Below, in pieces: positions 38,170 through 46,411 of a DNA stretch of 64,000 bases. Source of the DNA: Marine Group I thaumarchaeote (lineage in GTDB: Archaea; Thermoproteota; Nitrososphaeria; Nitrososphaerales; Nitrosopumilaceae); contig JACATG010000001.1 of assembly GCA_013390905.1 (NCBI GenBank), forward strand, positions 124,001 to 188,000, read 5' to 3'. Each line of letters opens with the position of its first letter. Position 1 is the first letter of the stretch. The notes below the pieces were generated by a model. The model did not search any database. It saw only the letters and a program-made list of their open reading frames with translations, and was not told where the DNA came from. Both the position numbers and the translations under genes were made by a program.

Positions 38170-38509
38170 GCAGCATTACTCCTTTCCCAGTAGGATTCTG
38201 CTCAATAAGATCTGAAAAACTAATAATCTTTCCACCGCTACCAATGATTTTATTTGCAGCAAAATGTGAAATTGAAAATGAACACAATGTAATTTTGTGA
38301 GGAACGTTACCTGTTCCAAGAACTTTTCCTGGACAGACTACTGTATCGTTTTCTTTTGTTAGCTGACCAATCCTCTTCAAGTTGATATCTCTTCTTGCAA
38401 TGGATGGCTTTAATGCATATTTTGCCAATTTTGCCCAAATTGGAGCATCATTTTTGATTGATGCCTTTTTTAGATCTTTGGCCATACGTATAACCACTTG
38501 ATTAGTCAT
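38162..38509 (-). CDS. rpl18e: Ribosomal protein L18e (eL18)
   Basis: The 115-residue protein fits L18e, the L15-related large-subunit protein: 'APIWAKLAKYALKPSIARRDINLKRIGQLTKENDTVVCPGKVLGTGNVPHKITLCSFSISH'. It lies between rpoD (45 bases upstream) and L13. The N-terminal frame could start at an internal ATG (MAKDLKKAS) nine residues later; the family length is compatible with both. Confidence 0.95.
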   Translation of the reverse strand: MTNQVVIRMAKDLKKASIKNDAPIWAKLAKYALKPSIARRDINLKRIGQLTKENDTVVCPGKVLGTGNVPHKITLCSFSISHFAANKIIGSGGKIISFSDLIEQNPTGKGVMLLG

Positions 38510-38554
38510 GTGAATAATGCGGTTTAAAACCCAAATATAATGTATCTTTTTGGT

Positions 38555-39193
38555 TTATTCTTTGATTTGATTAATCATTTCTTTGAATTCGCCTAATCTA
38601 TTACTCACTTCGTCTACACCTGCAAGAATAATTTTCTCTGGATCTAGAGCACCAGTTGATTCTACAGTGAGTATACTTTCATCTTTTTTGTCTGTCTCTA
38701 TAAGAGTTGAAATATTTGCTGAGTTCCATTTAGCATGATCTGTTCCGCGTCCAAGTCTTGCGTAACATTCAATTTTAACTCGTTGACCTGGAGCTAGCTG
38801 AACAATTGAAATTTTATCTGAAACTGGTTTTATCGAATCATCTTCAGAGGATAACTCGTTTGAAAAGACAGTTCTTGTCACATCTGATTCTCCTGTATCT
38901 AAAACTAGCATGACTTTGCAGTTTGAACAACCAGATTCACTGTTACAATCACATTTGGATGGTTCATTAAATCTAGACAAGTCGGTTGTTATTGGAATTA
39001 ACCCTAATCTATGTGCCAAACCTTCATCTGGCAGTACCGAAGAATTTTCTATAATGTCTACTGTGTCAATTGCAAAGATTGGAACACCATTTAGACAGAT
39101 GCGTCTAAGTGCATTTGCGTATTGAATGGGAACTCCTTTTAGTTTTACAGATATTTTTTGACTATCTTTCTTAACCACTTCTAGAGATGACAA
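38555..39193 (-). CDS. rpoD: DNA-directed RNA polymerase subunit D (Rpb3-like)
   Basis: The 212-residue protein matches archaeal subunit D, the counterpart of Rpb3 and of one bacterial alpha. It has the assembly motif 'GVPIQYANALRRICLNGVPIFAIDTVDIIENSSVLPDEGLAHRLGLIP'. A cysteine group 'KCDCNSESGCSNCKVM' near residues 80-95 matches the position of the Fe-S-cluster domain known in some archaeal D subunits (Sulfolobus). Here four Cys are present, so a cluster is plausible. It heads the L18e-L13-S9 operon and is divergent from SBDS. Confidence 0.95.
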   Translation of the reverse strand: MSSLEVVKKDSQKISVKLKGVPIQYANALRRICLNGVPIFAIDTVDIIENSSVLPDEGLAHRLGLIPITTDLSRFNEPSKCDCNSESGCSNCKVMLVLDTGESDVTRTVFSNELSSEDDSIKPVSDKISIVQLAPGQRVKIECYARLGRGTDHAKWNSANISTLIETDKKDESILTVESTGALDPEKIILAGVDEVSNRLGEFKEMINQIKE

Positions 39194-39280
39194 ATCTTGA
39201 ACAAAATCTTCAAAGTCCCCATAAATATCTAGCTAGTTTTACGTATAGATAAATACCAAATTATCATACATGTTTTAGAA

Positions 39281-39967
39281 ATGGTTGATGTTACAGTAGT
39301 TAGATATTCCTTTGAGGGAGAAAAATTTGAGATTTTGGTTAAGCCTGACCCAGCATTGGATTACAAGCTAGGCAAGAAAAAGGATGTTTCTGCAGTTTTG
39401 GTTTCAGAGGAAATTTACACTGATTCGGGAAAAGGCACAAAGCCTGGAAATGAAAAATTACTCAAGGCTTTCAAAACTGAAGACAAGACTGAAATTGCTC
39501 AGATAATTCTTCAGAAAGGTGATCTGAATCTTACAACTGACCAAAGACGAAAAATGATTGATGAAAAGAAAAAACAGATTGTTGAGTTTGTCGCCAAGAC
39601 ATACGTAGATCCTAAAACTCACTTACCTCATCCTCCAATAAGAGTTGAGCAAGCAATGAAAGATGCCAGAGTTTCAGTTGATCCTCAAAAAAGCGTAGAC
39701 GAACAAGTACAAGACATTGTTGAAAAATTGCGTTCAATTATTGCTCTTAAATCTGAGAATCTGCAATTGGAAATTATTATTCCTGCACAATATGCATCTC
39801 AATCATATGCTGTTCTCAAATCTGTAGGTTCTCTAAAAAATGAAGAATGGCAAAATAACGGTTCTTTGAAAGCAATACTAGAAATACCTGCTGCAGCAAG
39901 GCCAAACGTGATTGATAAATTGGGTTCTATAACCAAAGGTTCTGCTTCAGTTGAGGTAATTAAGTAA
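39281..39967 (+). CDS. Ribosome maturation protein SBDS
   Basis: The 228-residue protein has the three SBDS domains: the N-terminal FYSH domain ('YSFEGEKFEILVKPDPALDYKLGKKKDVSAVLVSEEIYTDSGKG'), the central helical domain ('TDQRRKMIDEKKKQIVEFVAKTYVDPKTHLPHPPIRVEQAM'), and a C-terminal ferredoxin-like domain. With an EF-2-type GTPase it releases eIF6 from new large subunits. It leads the exosome operon; its TAA overlaps the rrp4 ATG by one base. Confidence 0.96.
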   Translation: MVDVTVVRYSFEGEKFEILVKPDPALDYKLGKKKDVSAVLVSEEIYTDSGKGTKPGNEKLLKAFKTEDKTEIAQIILQKGDLNLTTDQRRKMIDEKKKQIVEFVAKTYVDPKTHLPHPPIRVEQAMKDARVSVDPQKSVDEQVQDIVEKLRSIIALKSENLQLEIIIPAQYASQSYAVLKSVGSLKNEEWQNNGSLKAILEIPAAARPNVIDKLGSITKGSASVEVIK

Positions 39968-40647
39968 TGGAAAATAAAAGAAAATATGTTATTCCAGGTG
40001 ATCTGGTAACTACAGGACCTTTTAGACCTGAACAAAATGTTATACTTGAAGGAAATAAGATAATTTCTACATCTATAGGAATTTCTGAAATTTATGATGA
40101 CTCTGTTAGAGTAATTCCCTTAACTGGAAAATATATTCCAAAAATTGATGACTTAGTCATTGGCAAAGTCCTTTCTCATACGTCACTGTCATGGGAATTA
40201 GATATCAATTCTTGTTATGTTGGATTCTTACCAGCACAGGATGTCTTTGGACGAGACTTTTCTGCTCATGCTGATGAACTTTCTTCAAAACTAAAAACAG
40301 GAGATCTTGTTGCTGCAAGAATTGCTAATTTTGATAGAACAAGAGATCCACTGATAACAATTTCTGATAGAGATTTAGGTAAAATCGACTCTGGAACCTT
40401 GGTAAAAATCTCTCCAAGTAAGGTTCCACGCCTAATTGGAAAGAGAGGTAGCATGATTCAGATGATAGAACAGGCAACTAATGCTGCAGTAACAATTGGT
40501 CAAAATGGATGGGTGGTGGTTTCATGCGAATCCCACGAGGGATTATTAAAGGCTAAAAAAGCCATTCAAATGGTTAATGAGAAAGCACACGTTGCAAATT
40601 TGACTGATCAAGTGAAAAAAATGTTAGAATCAAAGAGTGAATCATAA
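39967..40647 (+). CDS. rrp4: Exosome RNA-binding protein Rrp4
   Basis: The 226-residue protein has the N-terminal Rrp4 domain ('VIPGDLVTTGPFRPEQNVILEGNKIISTSIGI'), an S1 domain ('DDLVIGKVLSHTSLSWELDINSCYVGFLP') and a KH domain with GxxG-type loop ('PRLIGKRGSMIQMIEQATNA'). It forms the RNA-entry cap on the Rrp41-Rrp42 ring. It overlaps both neighbours by one base (TAATG at each side). Confidence 0.96.
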   Translation: MENKRKYVIPGDLVTTGPFRPEQNVILEGNKIISTSIGISEIYDDSVRVIPLTGKYIPKIDDLVIGKVLSHTSLSWELDINSCYVGFLPAQDVFGRDFSAHADELSSKLKTGDLVAARIANFDRTRDPLITISDRDLGKIDSGTLVKISPSKVPRLIGKRGSMIQMIEQATNAAVTIGQNGWVVVSCESHEGLLKAKKAIQMVNEKAHVANLTDQVKKMLESKSES

Positions 40648-41381
40648 TGGGTGGAAGAGAAGCAACAATGGTCCTGTTGGACGAAAATGGAATTCGTTGT
40701 GACGGAAGAAAAGTCGACGAAACAAGAAAAATTACGATTAAAGCTGGTGTATTAAAAAACGCGGATGGATCTGCTTACATTGAATTTGGTGATAATAAAA
40801 TACTAGTTGGAATATTTGGTCCAAGAGATGTTCATCCAAAACACATGTCTGATACAGATACGGGAATTTTACGAGTTAGATATCATATGGAACCATTTTC
40901 TGTTACTGAAAGAAAAAATCCCGCTCCTTCAAGAAGAGAAATTGAAATTTCCAAAGTAATCAAAGAGGCATTAGAGCCTGCAGTTATGTTAGAAAAATTT
41001 CCAAGAACAGCAGTTGATGTATTTATCGAAATCTTGCAAGCAGATGGTGGTACTAGATGCGCTGCACTCTCTGCAGCTTCTGTTGCACTAGCAGATGCTG
41101 GAATCCCAATGAGAGATCTGGTTGCAGCATGTGCTTCAGGTAAAGTAGCAGATACTATAGTTCTTGATGTTAACAATGAAGAGGACCAAGCAGGTCAAGC
41201 AGATATGCCAATTGGTTACATGCCAAATCTTAAAAAAATTACGTTATTACAATTAGATGGTATCCTAACTCCTGAGGAATATAAAAAATGCGTAGAAGTT
41301 GGGGTCAATGGCTGTAAAATTGTTTATGAATTACAAAAGAAAGCACTCACTGACAAATACTTTGGAAATGGAAGCGATTAG
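40647..41381 (+). CDS. rrp41: Exosome catalytic subunit Rrp41
   Basis: The 244-residue RNase PH-fold protein has 'IRCDGRKVDETRKITIKAGVL', phosphate/RNA-binding 'MEPFSVTERKNPAPSRREIEISKVI', and the catalytic 'VNNEEDQAGQADMPIGYMPN' segment containing the active-site Asp. Rrp41 is the phosphorolytic subunit of the archaeal exosome. The start is ATG 40647 overlapping the rrp4 stop. Confidence 0.96.
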   Translation: MGGREATMVLLDENGIRCDGRKVDETRKITIKAGVLKNADGSAYIEFGDNKILVGIFGPRDVHPKHMSDTDTGILRVRYHMEPFSVTERKNPAPSRREIEISKVIKEALEPAVMLEKFPRTAVDVFIEILQADGGTRCAALSAASVALADAGIPMRDLVAACASGKVADTIVLDVNNEEDQAGQADMPIGYMPNLKKITLLQLDGILTPEEYKKCVEVGVNGCKIVYELQKKALTDKYFGNGSD

Positions 41382-41383
41382 AA

Positions 41384-42202
41384 ATGGCATCACATTCTGT
41401 TATTGATGAATTAAAAAAAACACAAATCCTTGAATTACTGGAACAAGGAAAAAGAGTAGACGGACGAGCACTAGATGAACCACGAGAAATATCAATTGAA
41501 ACTAATGCAATTCCTAAAGCAAACGGTTCAGCAAAAGTGCGACTTGGTGATACCGAAGTTTTATGTGGAGTAAAAATTCAACCAGACAGACCTTTCCCAG
41601 ATATGGGTGACAAAGGAATTTTTATATGTACTGCTGAACTATTGCCACTTTCACATCCTACTGTTGAAACTGGACCACCACAACCTCATGTAATTGAATT
41701 GGCACGAGTTACTGATAGGGGAATTAGAGAAAGTCATATGATTGATCTGTCACAATTAGTTATTGAAAAAGACAAATCAGTTGTTGGTGTATTTGCTGAT
41801 ATTGTAGTTATCGATTATGATGGAAATCTCTTTGATGCATGCTCTTATGCTGCTACTGCTGCATTGCTTACATCTACAACCCCAAAATGGACCATGGTTG
41901 ATGATAAACCAACACTTGTTGACGGCGAAGAATCTCCATTACCAACCACAACAATTCCTGCATCTGTAACTATGGGCAAGATTGGAAATCACATTATTGT
42001 TGATCCAAATGGAGATGAGTGGGATAGCATGGATGCTAGAATTACAATTACTACTAATTCTGATGGAAACATTTGTGCTTTGCAAAAAGGTGGAAGTGAT
42101 GGATTTACACAAGAAGAAATTGTACAGTGTGGAGAAATTTCTGTCAGAGTAGGCGCAAAAATTAGAGAGAAATTAAAAGAAGCTCAACAGGGAAGTCAAT
42201 AA
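41384..42202 (+). CDS. rrp42: Exosome subunit Rrp42
   Basis: The 272-residue RNase PH-fold protein has 'QGKRVDGRALDEPREISIETNAIPKANGSAKVRLGDTEVLCGVK', and a C-terminal domain with 'DACSYAATAALLTSTTPKW' and 'GKIGNHIIVDPNGDEWDSMDARITI'. It lacks the phosphate-site Arg pair and catalytic Asp pattern seen in Rrp41, as expected for the structural partner that completes the hexameric ring. It starts two bases after rrp41. Confidence 0.96.
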   Translation: MASHSVIDELKKTQILELLEQGKRVDGRALDEPREISIETNAIPKANGSAKVRLGDTEVLCGVKIQPDRPFPDMGDKGIFICTAELLPLSHPTVETGPPQPHVIELARVTDRGIRESHMIDLSQLVIEKDKSVVGVFADIVVIDYDGNLFDACSYAATAALLTSTTPKWTMVDDKPTLVDGEESPLPTTTIPASVTMGKIGNHIIVDPNGDEWDSMDARITITTNSDGNICALQKGGSDGFTQEEIVQCGEISVRVGAKIREKLKEAQQGSQ

Positions 42203-42203
42203 A

Positions 42204-42416
42204 ATGGCAAAAGCAAAAAAATCTCTAAAAGGGTTAGGTGCAAGATATGGAATTAAGCTTAGGAAGCAGTATACAAAAATCCATTTTCAACTAAAACAAA
42301 AGCGAGCCTGCCCTGAATGTGGTTCAAAGAAATTTGGTAGAGATGCCGTGGGAATTTGGTCTTGTAAAAAATGTGGCCTTAAAGTAGCTGGAACTGCATA
42401 TGACATTAAACTTTAG
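42204..42416 (+). CDS. rpl37ae: Ribosomal protein L37Ae (eL43)
   Basis: The 70-residue zinc-ribbon ribosomal protein reads 'LGARYGIKLRKQYTKI...KRACPECGSKKFGRDAVGIWSCKKCGLKVAG', with CxxC-x14-CxxC metal ligands. It lies one base after rrp42, its usual position. The next gene, pcc1, starts inside its last codons (17-base overlap). The rpoP gene that often follows L37Ae in other archaea is not here. Confidence 0.95.
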   Translation: MAKAKKSLKGLGARYGIKLRKQYTKIHFQLKQKRACPECGSKKFGRDAVGIWSCKKCGLKVAGTAYDIKL

Positions 42417-42645
42417 TGCAAAAATAATAATTGACGCAAATGACAAAACAAGGGCAATTTATGATTCTGTAAATACTGACAACGAATTTTATCCAGAAAA
42501 TCCTGTAAAGACTGAGATTAAATTTAATGAAAAGATTAGTATCTCAGTTGAATCTGAACATTTACCTCACTTGAGAGCAAATCTTAACTCTACACTTAGA
42601 CTAATCCAAGTCAGCTATGATTCAATTGAATCGGTAAAGATATAA
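42400..42645 (+). CDS. pcc1: KEOPS complex subunit Pcc1
   Basis: The 81-residue protein fits Pcc1: 'ARAIYDSVNTDNEFYPENPVKTEIKF'-like N-terminal half and a C-terminal 'SEHLPHLRANLNSTLRLIQVSYDSIESV', the conserved helix-and-strand end. Pcc1 dimers scaffold the KEOPS complex that makes t6A37 in tRNA. Its position after the exosome genes and L37Ae is typical. The start (ATG 42400) overlaps L37Ae by 17 bases, implying coupling. Confidence 0.87.
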   Translation: MTLNFSAKIIIDANDKTRAIYDSVNTDNEFYPENPVKTEIKFNEKISISVESEHLPHLRANLNSTLRLIQVSYDSIESVKI

Positions 42646-42668
42646 TGAAATAAATTTTTTGGTAAATT

Positions 42669-43058
42669 ATGTCTGCAGGACAAATGCCTCCATGGCTTCA
42701 AGAACAACTAATGAAATTACAACAATCTCAACAAAACCTCCAATCTATCATGACTCAAAAACAACATCTTGGAATGGAAAAAGCAGAAACAGAAAAAGCT
42801 CTTGAGGAATTAGAGAAAATAGCAGATAGTGATGTGGTATTCAAACATGCCGGTACTGTCTTGATTAAATCAACAAAACAAGAACTGATTAGCGAATTAG
42901 AAGAAAAACAAGAGATGGCAAAAACACGTGTTACAGTTCTTGAAAAGCAAGAAACTCGTGTCAAAGAATCTCTCAAAGAACAAGAATCAAAAATTAATGA
43001 AATGATGAAAGCTGGTTCTACAAAATCTCCACCAGCAGAAAATAATCCTAGAAAATAA
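42669..43058 (+). CDS. pfdB: Prefoldin subunit beta
   Basis: The 129-residue protein is two long coiled-coil helices around a beta hairpin: 'WLQEQLMKLQQSQQNLQSIMTQKQHLGMEKAETEKALEELEKI', hairpin 'VVFKHAGTVLIKSTKQELISELEEKQEMAKTRV', then a second helix. This is the beta-type prefoldin that forms alpha2-beta4 jellyfish-like chaperones delivering proteins to the thermosome. It ends the SBDS-exosome operon. Confidence 0.94.
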   Translation: MSAGQMPPWLQEQLMKLQQSQQNLQSIMTQKQHLGMEKAETEKALEELEKIADSDVVFKHAGTVLIKSTKQELISELEEKQEMAKTRVTVLEKQETRVKESLKEQESKINEMMKAGSTKSPPAENNPRK

Positions 43059-43124
43059 TCCTAGAAAGTAATCTATAACACTGATTTCAAATAAGATATT
43101 AACAAATCTTTACAAACAGTATGT

Positions 43125-43811
43125 ATGAAATTAGAAAACCTTCGAATAATTGTAGACGAAAGAGAGCGGAAAAGTGGAATTCCAGAACTTCTAAAGTCGG
43201 TTGGCTTGAACGTTGAGATGAAGACACTTCCAATAGGTGATTATATTGTTGCACCAGAAACCATTGTAGAGAGAAAGAGCATTCGTGATCTAATGTCATC
43301 TGTTTTTGATGGAAGACTCTTTGATCAGTGTTCTAGACTCAAAGAACATTTCCAATATCCTATTGTACTGATAGAGGGAAATGTTGACGAAATTGAAGAA
43401 ATCACTGAGAATCCATTGATATTCTATGGGGCTATTTCTACTGTTGTTCTTGATTTTAAAATTCCAGTAATTCCTACTCCTAATGCAATTCATACAGCTA
43501 AATTATTAGTGTCATTATGTTCCAGAAAAGATTCTCCAAAGGGTCCTTATCTGAAGAAAATCAAAAAATCTTCTGATTTACAAAAGCAACAACTTTCAGT
43601 TCTTTGCAGTTTGCCAGGAATAGGAGAGAAATTTGCAGTTAGAATGCTTGAGAAATTTGGAACTCCCTTCAAAGTTTTCACTGCAACTGCTACTGAGCTG
43701 GCAAAAGTTGAAGGATTAGGTGAAGCGCGAGCAAAGAAAATCAGAAAAATGTTAGAATCTACAAGTAAATTTCTCAAAAAGTCTAACCAAAAAACTTTGC
43801 ATGATACATAG
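43125..43811 (+). CDS. XPF-type structure-specific endonuclease (helicase-less)
   Basis: The 228-residue protein has an ERCC4 nuclease domain ('IIVDERERKSGIPELL', 'DYIVAPETIVERKSIRDLMSSVFDGRLFDQ'; active-site ERKxxxD) and a C-terminal double helix-hairpin-helix ('LCSLPGIGEKFAVRMLEKFG', 'KVEGLGEARAKKIRKML'). It is the short crenarchaeal-type XPF, without the Hef helicase, that cuts branched DNA usually together with PCNA. The last residues SNQKTLHDT resemble a weakened PCNA-interaction motif (Q..L). Confidence 0.93.
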   Translation: MKLENLRIIVDERERKSGIPELLKSVGLNVEMKTLPIGDYIVAPETIVERKSIRDLMSSVFDGRLFDQCSRLKEHFQYPIVLIEGNVDEIEEITENPLIFYGAISTVVLDFKIPVIPTPNAIHTAKLLVSLCSRKDSPKGPYLKKIKKSSDLQKQQLSVLCSLPGIGEKFAVRMLEKFGTPFKVFTATATELAKVEGLGEARAKKIRKMLESTSKFLKKSNQKTLHDT

Positions 43812-43842
43812 CAGTTCATTTATTGAATGGTGCGGAAAGTGA

Positions 43843-44322
43843 TTAGCCCTTGAGTAATTTTCTTTTTAACGGAGTTCCACATATTGGACACTCTATTTTA
43901 TTAGTATAGTTAGTTCTGCATGCTGGACAATAGTGAACCCATTTTCCAACATCTTTTATTCCTTGAGTCATAATTGGCGATATTTTTAAACCTAAATTCT
44001 TTGCTACATTTGATATTGCAAAATCATCACTAATTATTTCACCATTCATTTCAATGCATAATGCAATGATTGAAATGTCTTGTTTTGATAACTGTGGAAA
44101 ATCTCCAGTATCTTTTGCTGCCTTTATTGCAGCCGCTGTTGATTCTTTGTCTGGCTCTCTAATTTTCAGTTTTTTAGTTTCAAGCAAAGTTCCAAGAGCA
44201 TCATGATTTTTCTTTATGTGTTTGATTTCATCATAAGCAAGAGATGTGGTGTAGTAATTATTAGATGATCTAAATGGAACTCCTGCATAAAATGCACTGG
44301 CATCTAAAATTCTAAAATCCAA
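43843..44322 (-). CDS. nob1: rRNA maturation endonuclease Nob1 (PIN + zinc ribbon)
   Basis: The 159-residue protein starts with a PIN nuclease domain ('FRILDASAFYAGVPF', 'LSKQDISIIALCIEMNGEIISDDFAISNVAKNLG', with acidic metal ligands). It ends with a zinc ribbon 'HYCPACRTNYTNKIECPICGTPL'. Nob1 cuts pre-16S rRNA at the 3' end. Its start overlaps the stop of the NAD kinase gene by 11 bases, so these two leftward genes are linked. Confidence 0.92.
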   Translation of the reverse strand: MDFRILDASAFYAGVPFRSSNNYYTTSLAYDEIKHIKKNHDALGTLLETKKLKIREPDKESTAAAIKAAKDTGDFPQLSKQDISIIALCIEMNGEIISDDFAISNVAKNLGLKISPIMTQGIKDVGKWVHYCPACRTNYTNKIECPICGTPLKRKLLKG

Positions 44323-45127
44323 GTTTACTCATTTGTCTCAGTCCTCGTTTTTTCAATCTTACAAAGACCGCTGGTTTTTTGTATTTCTTAATAATTATTG
44401 GTTCTCCATATCCTGCAGCTTTGATCACCTGTGCATCCATCACAATGTTGCAGTCATGAGAACATGTAATCTCAATCTTTTCATCTGGTACTACAATTGA
44501 CGCTAATCTGTATACTGGTGCAACAGGGGTGATAATTAAAACACCCAAACTTTCATGCAAAATTGGTCCGCCTAATGAAAACGAGTGACCCGTAGATCCA
44601 CTAGGAGTTGCAATAATTACTCCATCCATTTTTTGTTTTACGATATCATTTTGAAATTTTATTTTAATTTCTGCAGTTTTAGTCAAGTTTGTTCTACCAA
44701 TGTAGATCTCATTTAATGCTGGTGGAAATTCTTTTCCCCCACAAGACGCAACTACTCTTATTCTTTTGTCTAAGAAGAATTTATTTTTTAAAATTTGATT
44801 TATTGTTTCATCAAATTCTTCAATTGTTATCTCTGATAGAATTCCTCTATTTCCGCCTACGTTGATTGTTAGAATTGGTGTTTCATTCACCAGGTTTCTA
44901 AAAACTCGAAGAGTTGTTCCATCTCCACCAAGAGTGATAACAAGGTCTAGTTTTACCTTTTTTAATTCCTCTAACGTATCAATTTTTTTTGCTCCCCTTA
45001 CTTCAATTGGTGAAATTGTATAGACTGTCAATTTTTTTGCCAAAAGTTTTTTTACAACATCTTTTCCAGCTTGTTCTGATTCTTTCGAACCAACTTTACT
45101 AATCACTGCAACTTTTTGAAGTTTCAA
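44312..45127 (-). CDS. nadK: NAD kinase
   Basis: The 271-residue protein has the kinase motif 'VITLGGDGTTLRVFRNL', the 'ILTINVGGNRGILSEI' loop and 'DGVIIATPSGSTGHSFSLGGP', which bind NAD. It phosphorylates NAD to NADP. The open frame extends 25 codons further, but a TTG at 45127 gives the usual start (LKLQKVAVIS) and leaves room for promoters in the 88-base divergent interval to the rhodanese gene, which carries AT-rich TATA-like runs. Confidence 0.93.
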   Translation of the reverse strand: MKLQKVAVISKVGSKESEQAGKDVVKKLLAKKLTVYTISPIEVRGAKKIDTLEELKKVKLDLVITLGGDGTTLRVFRNLVNETPILTINVGGNRGILSEITIEEFDETINQILKNKFFLDKRIRVVASCGGKEFPPALNEIYIGRTNLTKTAEIKIKFQNDIVKQKMDGVIIATPSGSTGHSFSLGGPILHESLGVLIITPVAPVYRLASIVVPDEKIEITCSHDCNIVMDAQVIKAAGYGEPIIIKKYKKPAVFVRLKKRGLRQMSKLGF

Positions 45128-45215
45128 GCAGTTCTTCTGAATTCTGTTAACATAAAAATGATATTTTTTATGTATTGTAAAAACAATTAAGTATGAAAAC
45201 ATATCCGTACAAATT

Positions 45216-46061
45216 ATGAGTTACGCACATCCCGAAGTTTTAGTAGATACTGAATGGGTATCAAAAAATCCACCTAATGATAATATGAAATTAGTGGAAG
45301 TTGATTATGATCCAGTAAATGGATATCAAAAAGGTCACATTAATGGCGCTAGTCTCATCTGGTGGAAACGTGACATTAACGATCCAGTTACAAGAGATAT
45401 CATTAACAAAAAACAATTTGAAGCATTAATGTCAAAAAATGGAATTACTTCAGACACTGAAGTAATTCTTTATGGTGACTTTAACAATTGGTTTGCAGCA
45501 TTTGTTTTCTGGGTTTTCAAATACTATGGACATAAAAATCTAAAGATTATGAATGGTGGAAGAAAAAAATGGGAATTAGAAAACAAAGATTACACAACTG
45601 ATGAACCACAAATGACATCAACAACATACAACGCACAACCTCCAGATGAAGGATTACGTGCTTATCTATACGATGTTAACAGAATATTGGGAAGAGAAGA
45701 CTCTGTTATGGTTGATGTAAGATCACCTGCTGAATTTTCTGGCGAAATTACTGCTCCTCCAGAATATCCGATGGAACATGCACAAAGGGGTGGACATATT
45801 CCTGGCGCAAATAATATTCCATGGGCAACTGCAGTTAATGATGCTGATGGAACATTCAAAACAGTTGAAGAATTAAAACAAAATTATGAATCAAAAGGTG
45901 TGACACCCGACAAAGATGTAATATGTTATTGTAGAATTGGAGAAAGATCATCACATAGTTGGTTTGTTCTAAAATATCTACTGGGATATCCAATGGTTCG
46001 GAACTATGATGGTTCTTGGACTGAATGGGGTAACATGATAGGAAATCCTGTGGAAAAATAA
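45216..46061 (+). CDS. Two-domain sulfurtransferase (rhodanese)
   Basis: The 281-residue protein has two rhodanese domains. The first (residues 8-130) is inactive, with 'LYGDFNNWFAAFVFWVFKYYG'. The second carries the persulfide Cys in 'DVICYCRIGERSSHSW'. It is probably a thiosulfate or 3-mercaptopyruvate:cyanide sulfurtransferase. The active loop CRIGERSS is thiosulfate-type (CRxGxR). No signal peptide is present. It is followed closely by a small unknown gene. Confidence 0.92.
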   Translation: MSYAHPEVLVDTEWVSKNPPNDNMKLVEVDYDPVNGYQKGHINGASLIWWKRDINDPVTRDIINKKQFEALMSKNGITSDTEVILYGDFNNWFAAFVFWVFKYYGHKNLKIMNGGRKKWELENKDYTTDEPQMTSTTYNAQPPDEGLRAYLYDVNRILGREDSVMVDVRSPAEFSGEITAPPEYPMEHAQRGGHIPGANNIPWATAVNDADGTFKTVEELKQNYESKGVTPDKDVICYCRIGERSSHSWFVLKYLLGYPMVRNYDGSWTEWGNMIGNPVEK

Positions 46062-46134
46062 ATTGCTTCTAGACCTTCCTGTTCTAAAGAAAGGCTCTTT
46101 TTATTTTATCAAAGACAGCAACACAGATTTTATC

Positions 46135-46374
46135 ATGGAAGACAAAACCAAAAGAGGTCTTACTGTAAAAGAGACATCTATAGATGAAAAACTAAACGTC
46201 AAAGCTGATAAGGGAATGATTCATGATATGGATGGCATTGGACACTGGGTTCCTATAAGATGGTATTTTCCCAAGAATTCTTATGATTTATCACAGGTAA
46301 TGATGCACGCCGAAGCAATGGAAAAAAAATACACCGAACTTCGAGAACTTACATGCCCAGATGATAATGACTGA
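46135..46374 (+). CDS. Small protein of unknown function
   Basis: The 79-residue protein starts 'MEDKTKRGLTVKETSIDEKLNVKADKGMIHDMDGIGHWVPIRWYFPKNSYD' and ends in an acidic helix with a single Cys (LRELTCPDDND). It has no known domain. The frame extends upstream to a TTG at 46063, but a TATA-like ATTTTATC at about 46102-46109 lies 26-33 bases before ATG 46135, favouring a leaderless start there. It sits between rhodanese and the ferredoxin fusion. Confidence 0.55.
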   Translation: MEDKTKRGLTVKETSIDEKLNVKADKGMIHDMDGIGHWVPIRWYFPKNSYDLSQVMMHAEAMEKKYTELRELTCPDDND

Positions 46375-46411
46375 CAAACATTTTTAACTAAATTAGAGGT
46401 ATAAAAATCGG

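Noticed and set aside
43025-43075. Small tandem AATCCTAGAAA repeat at the end of the prefoldin gene
   Set aside because: Two short copies only; likely a local slip duplication with no evident role.
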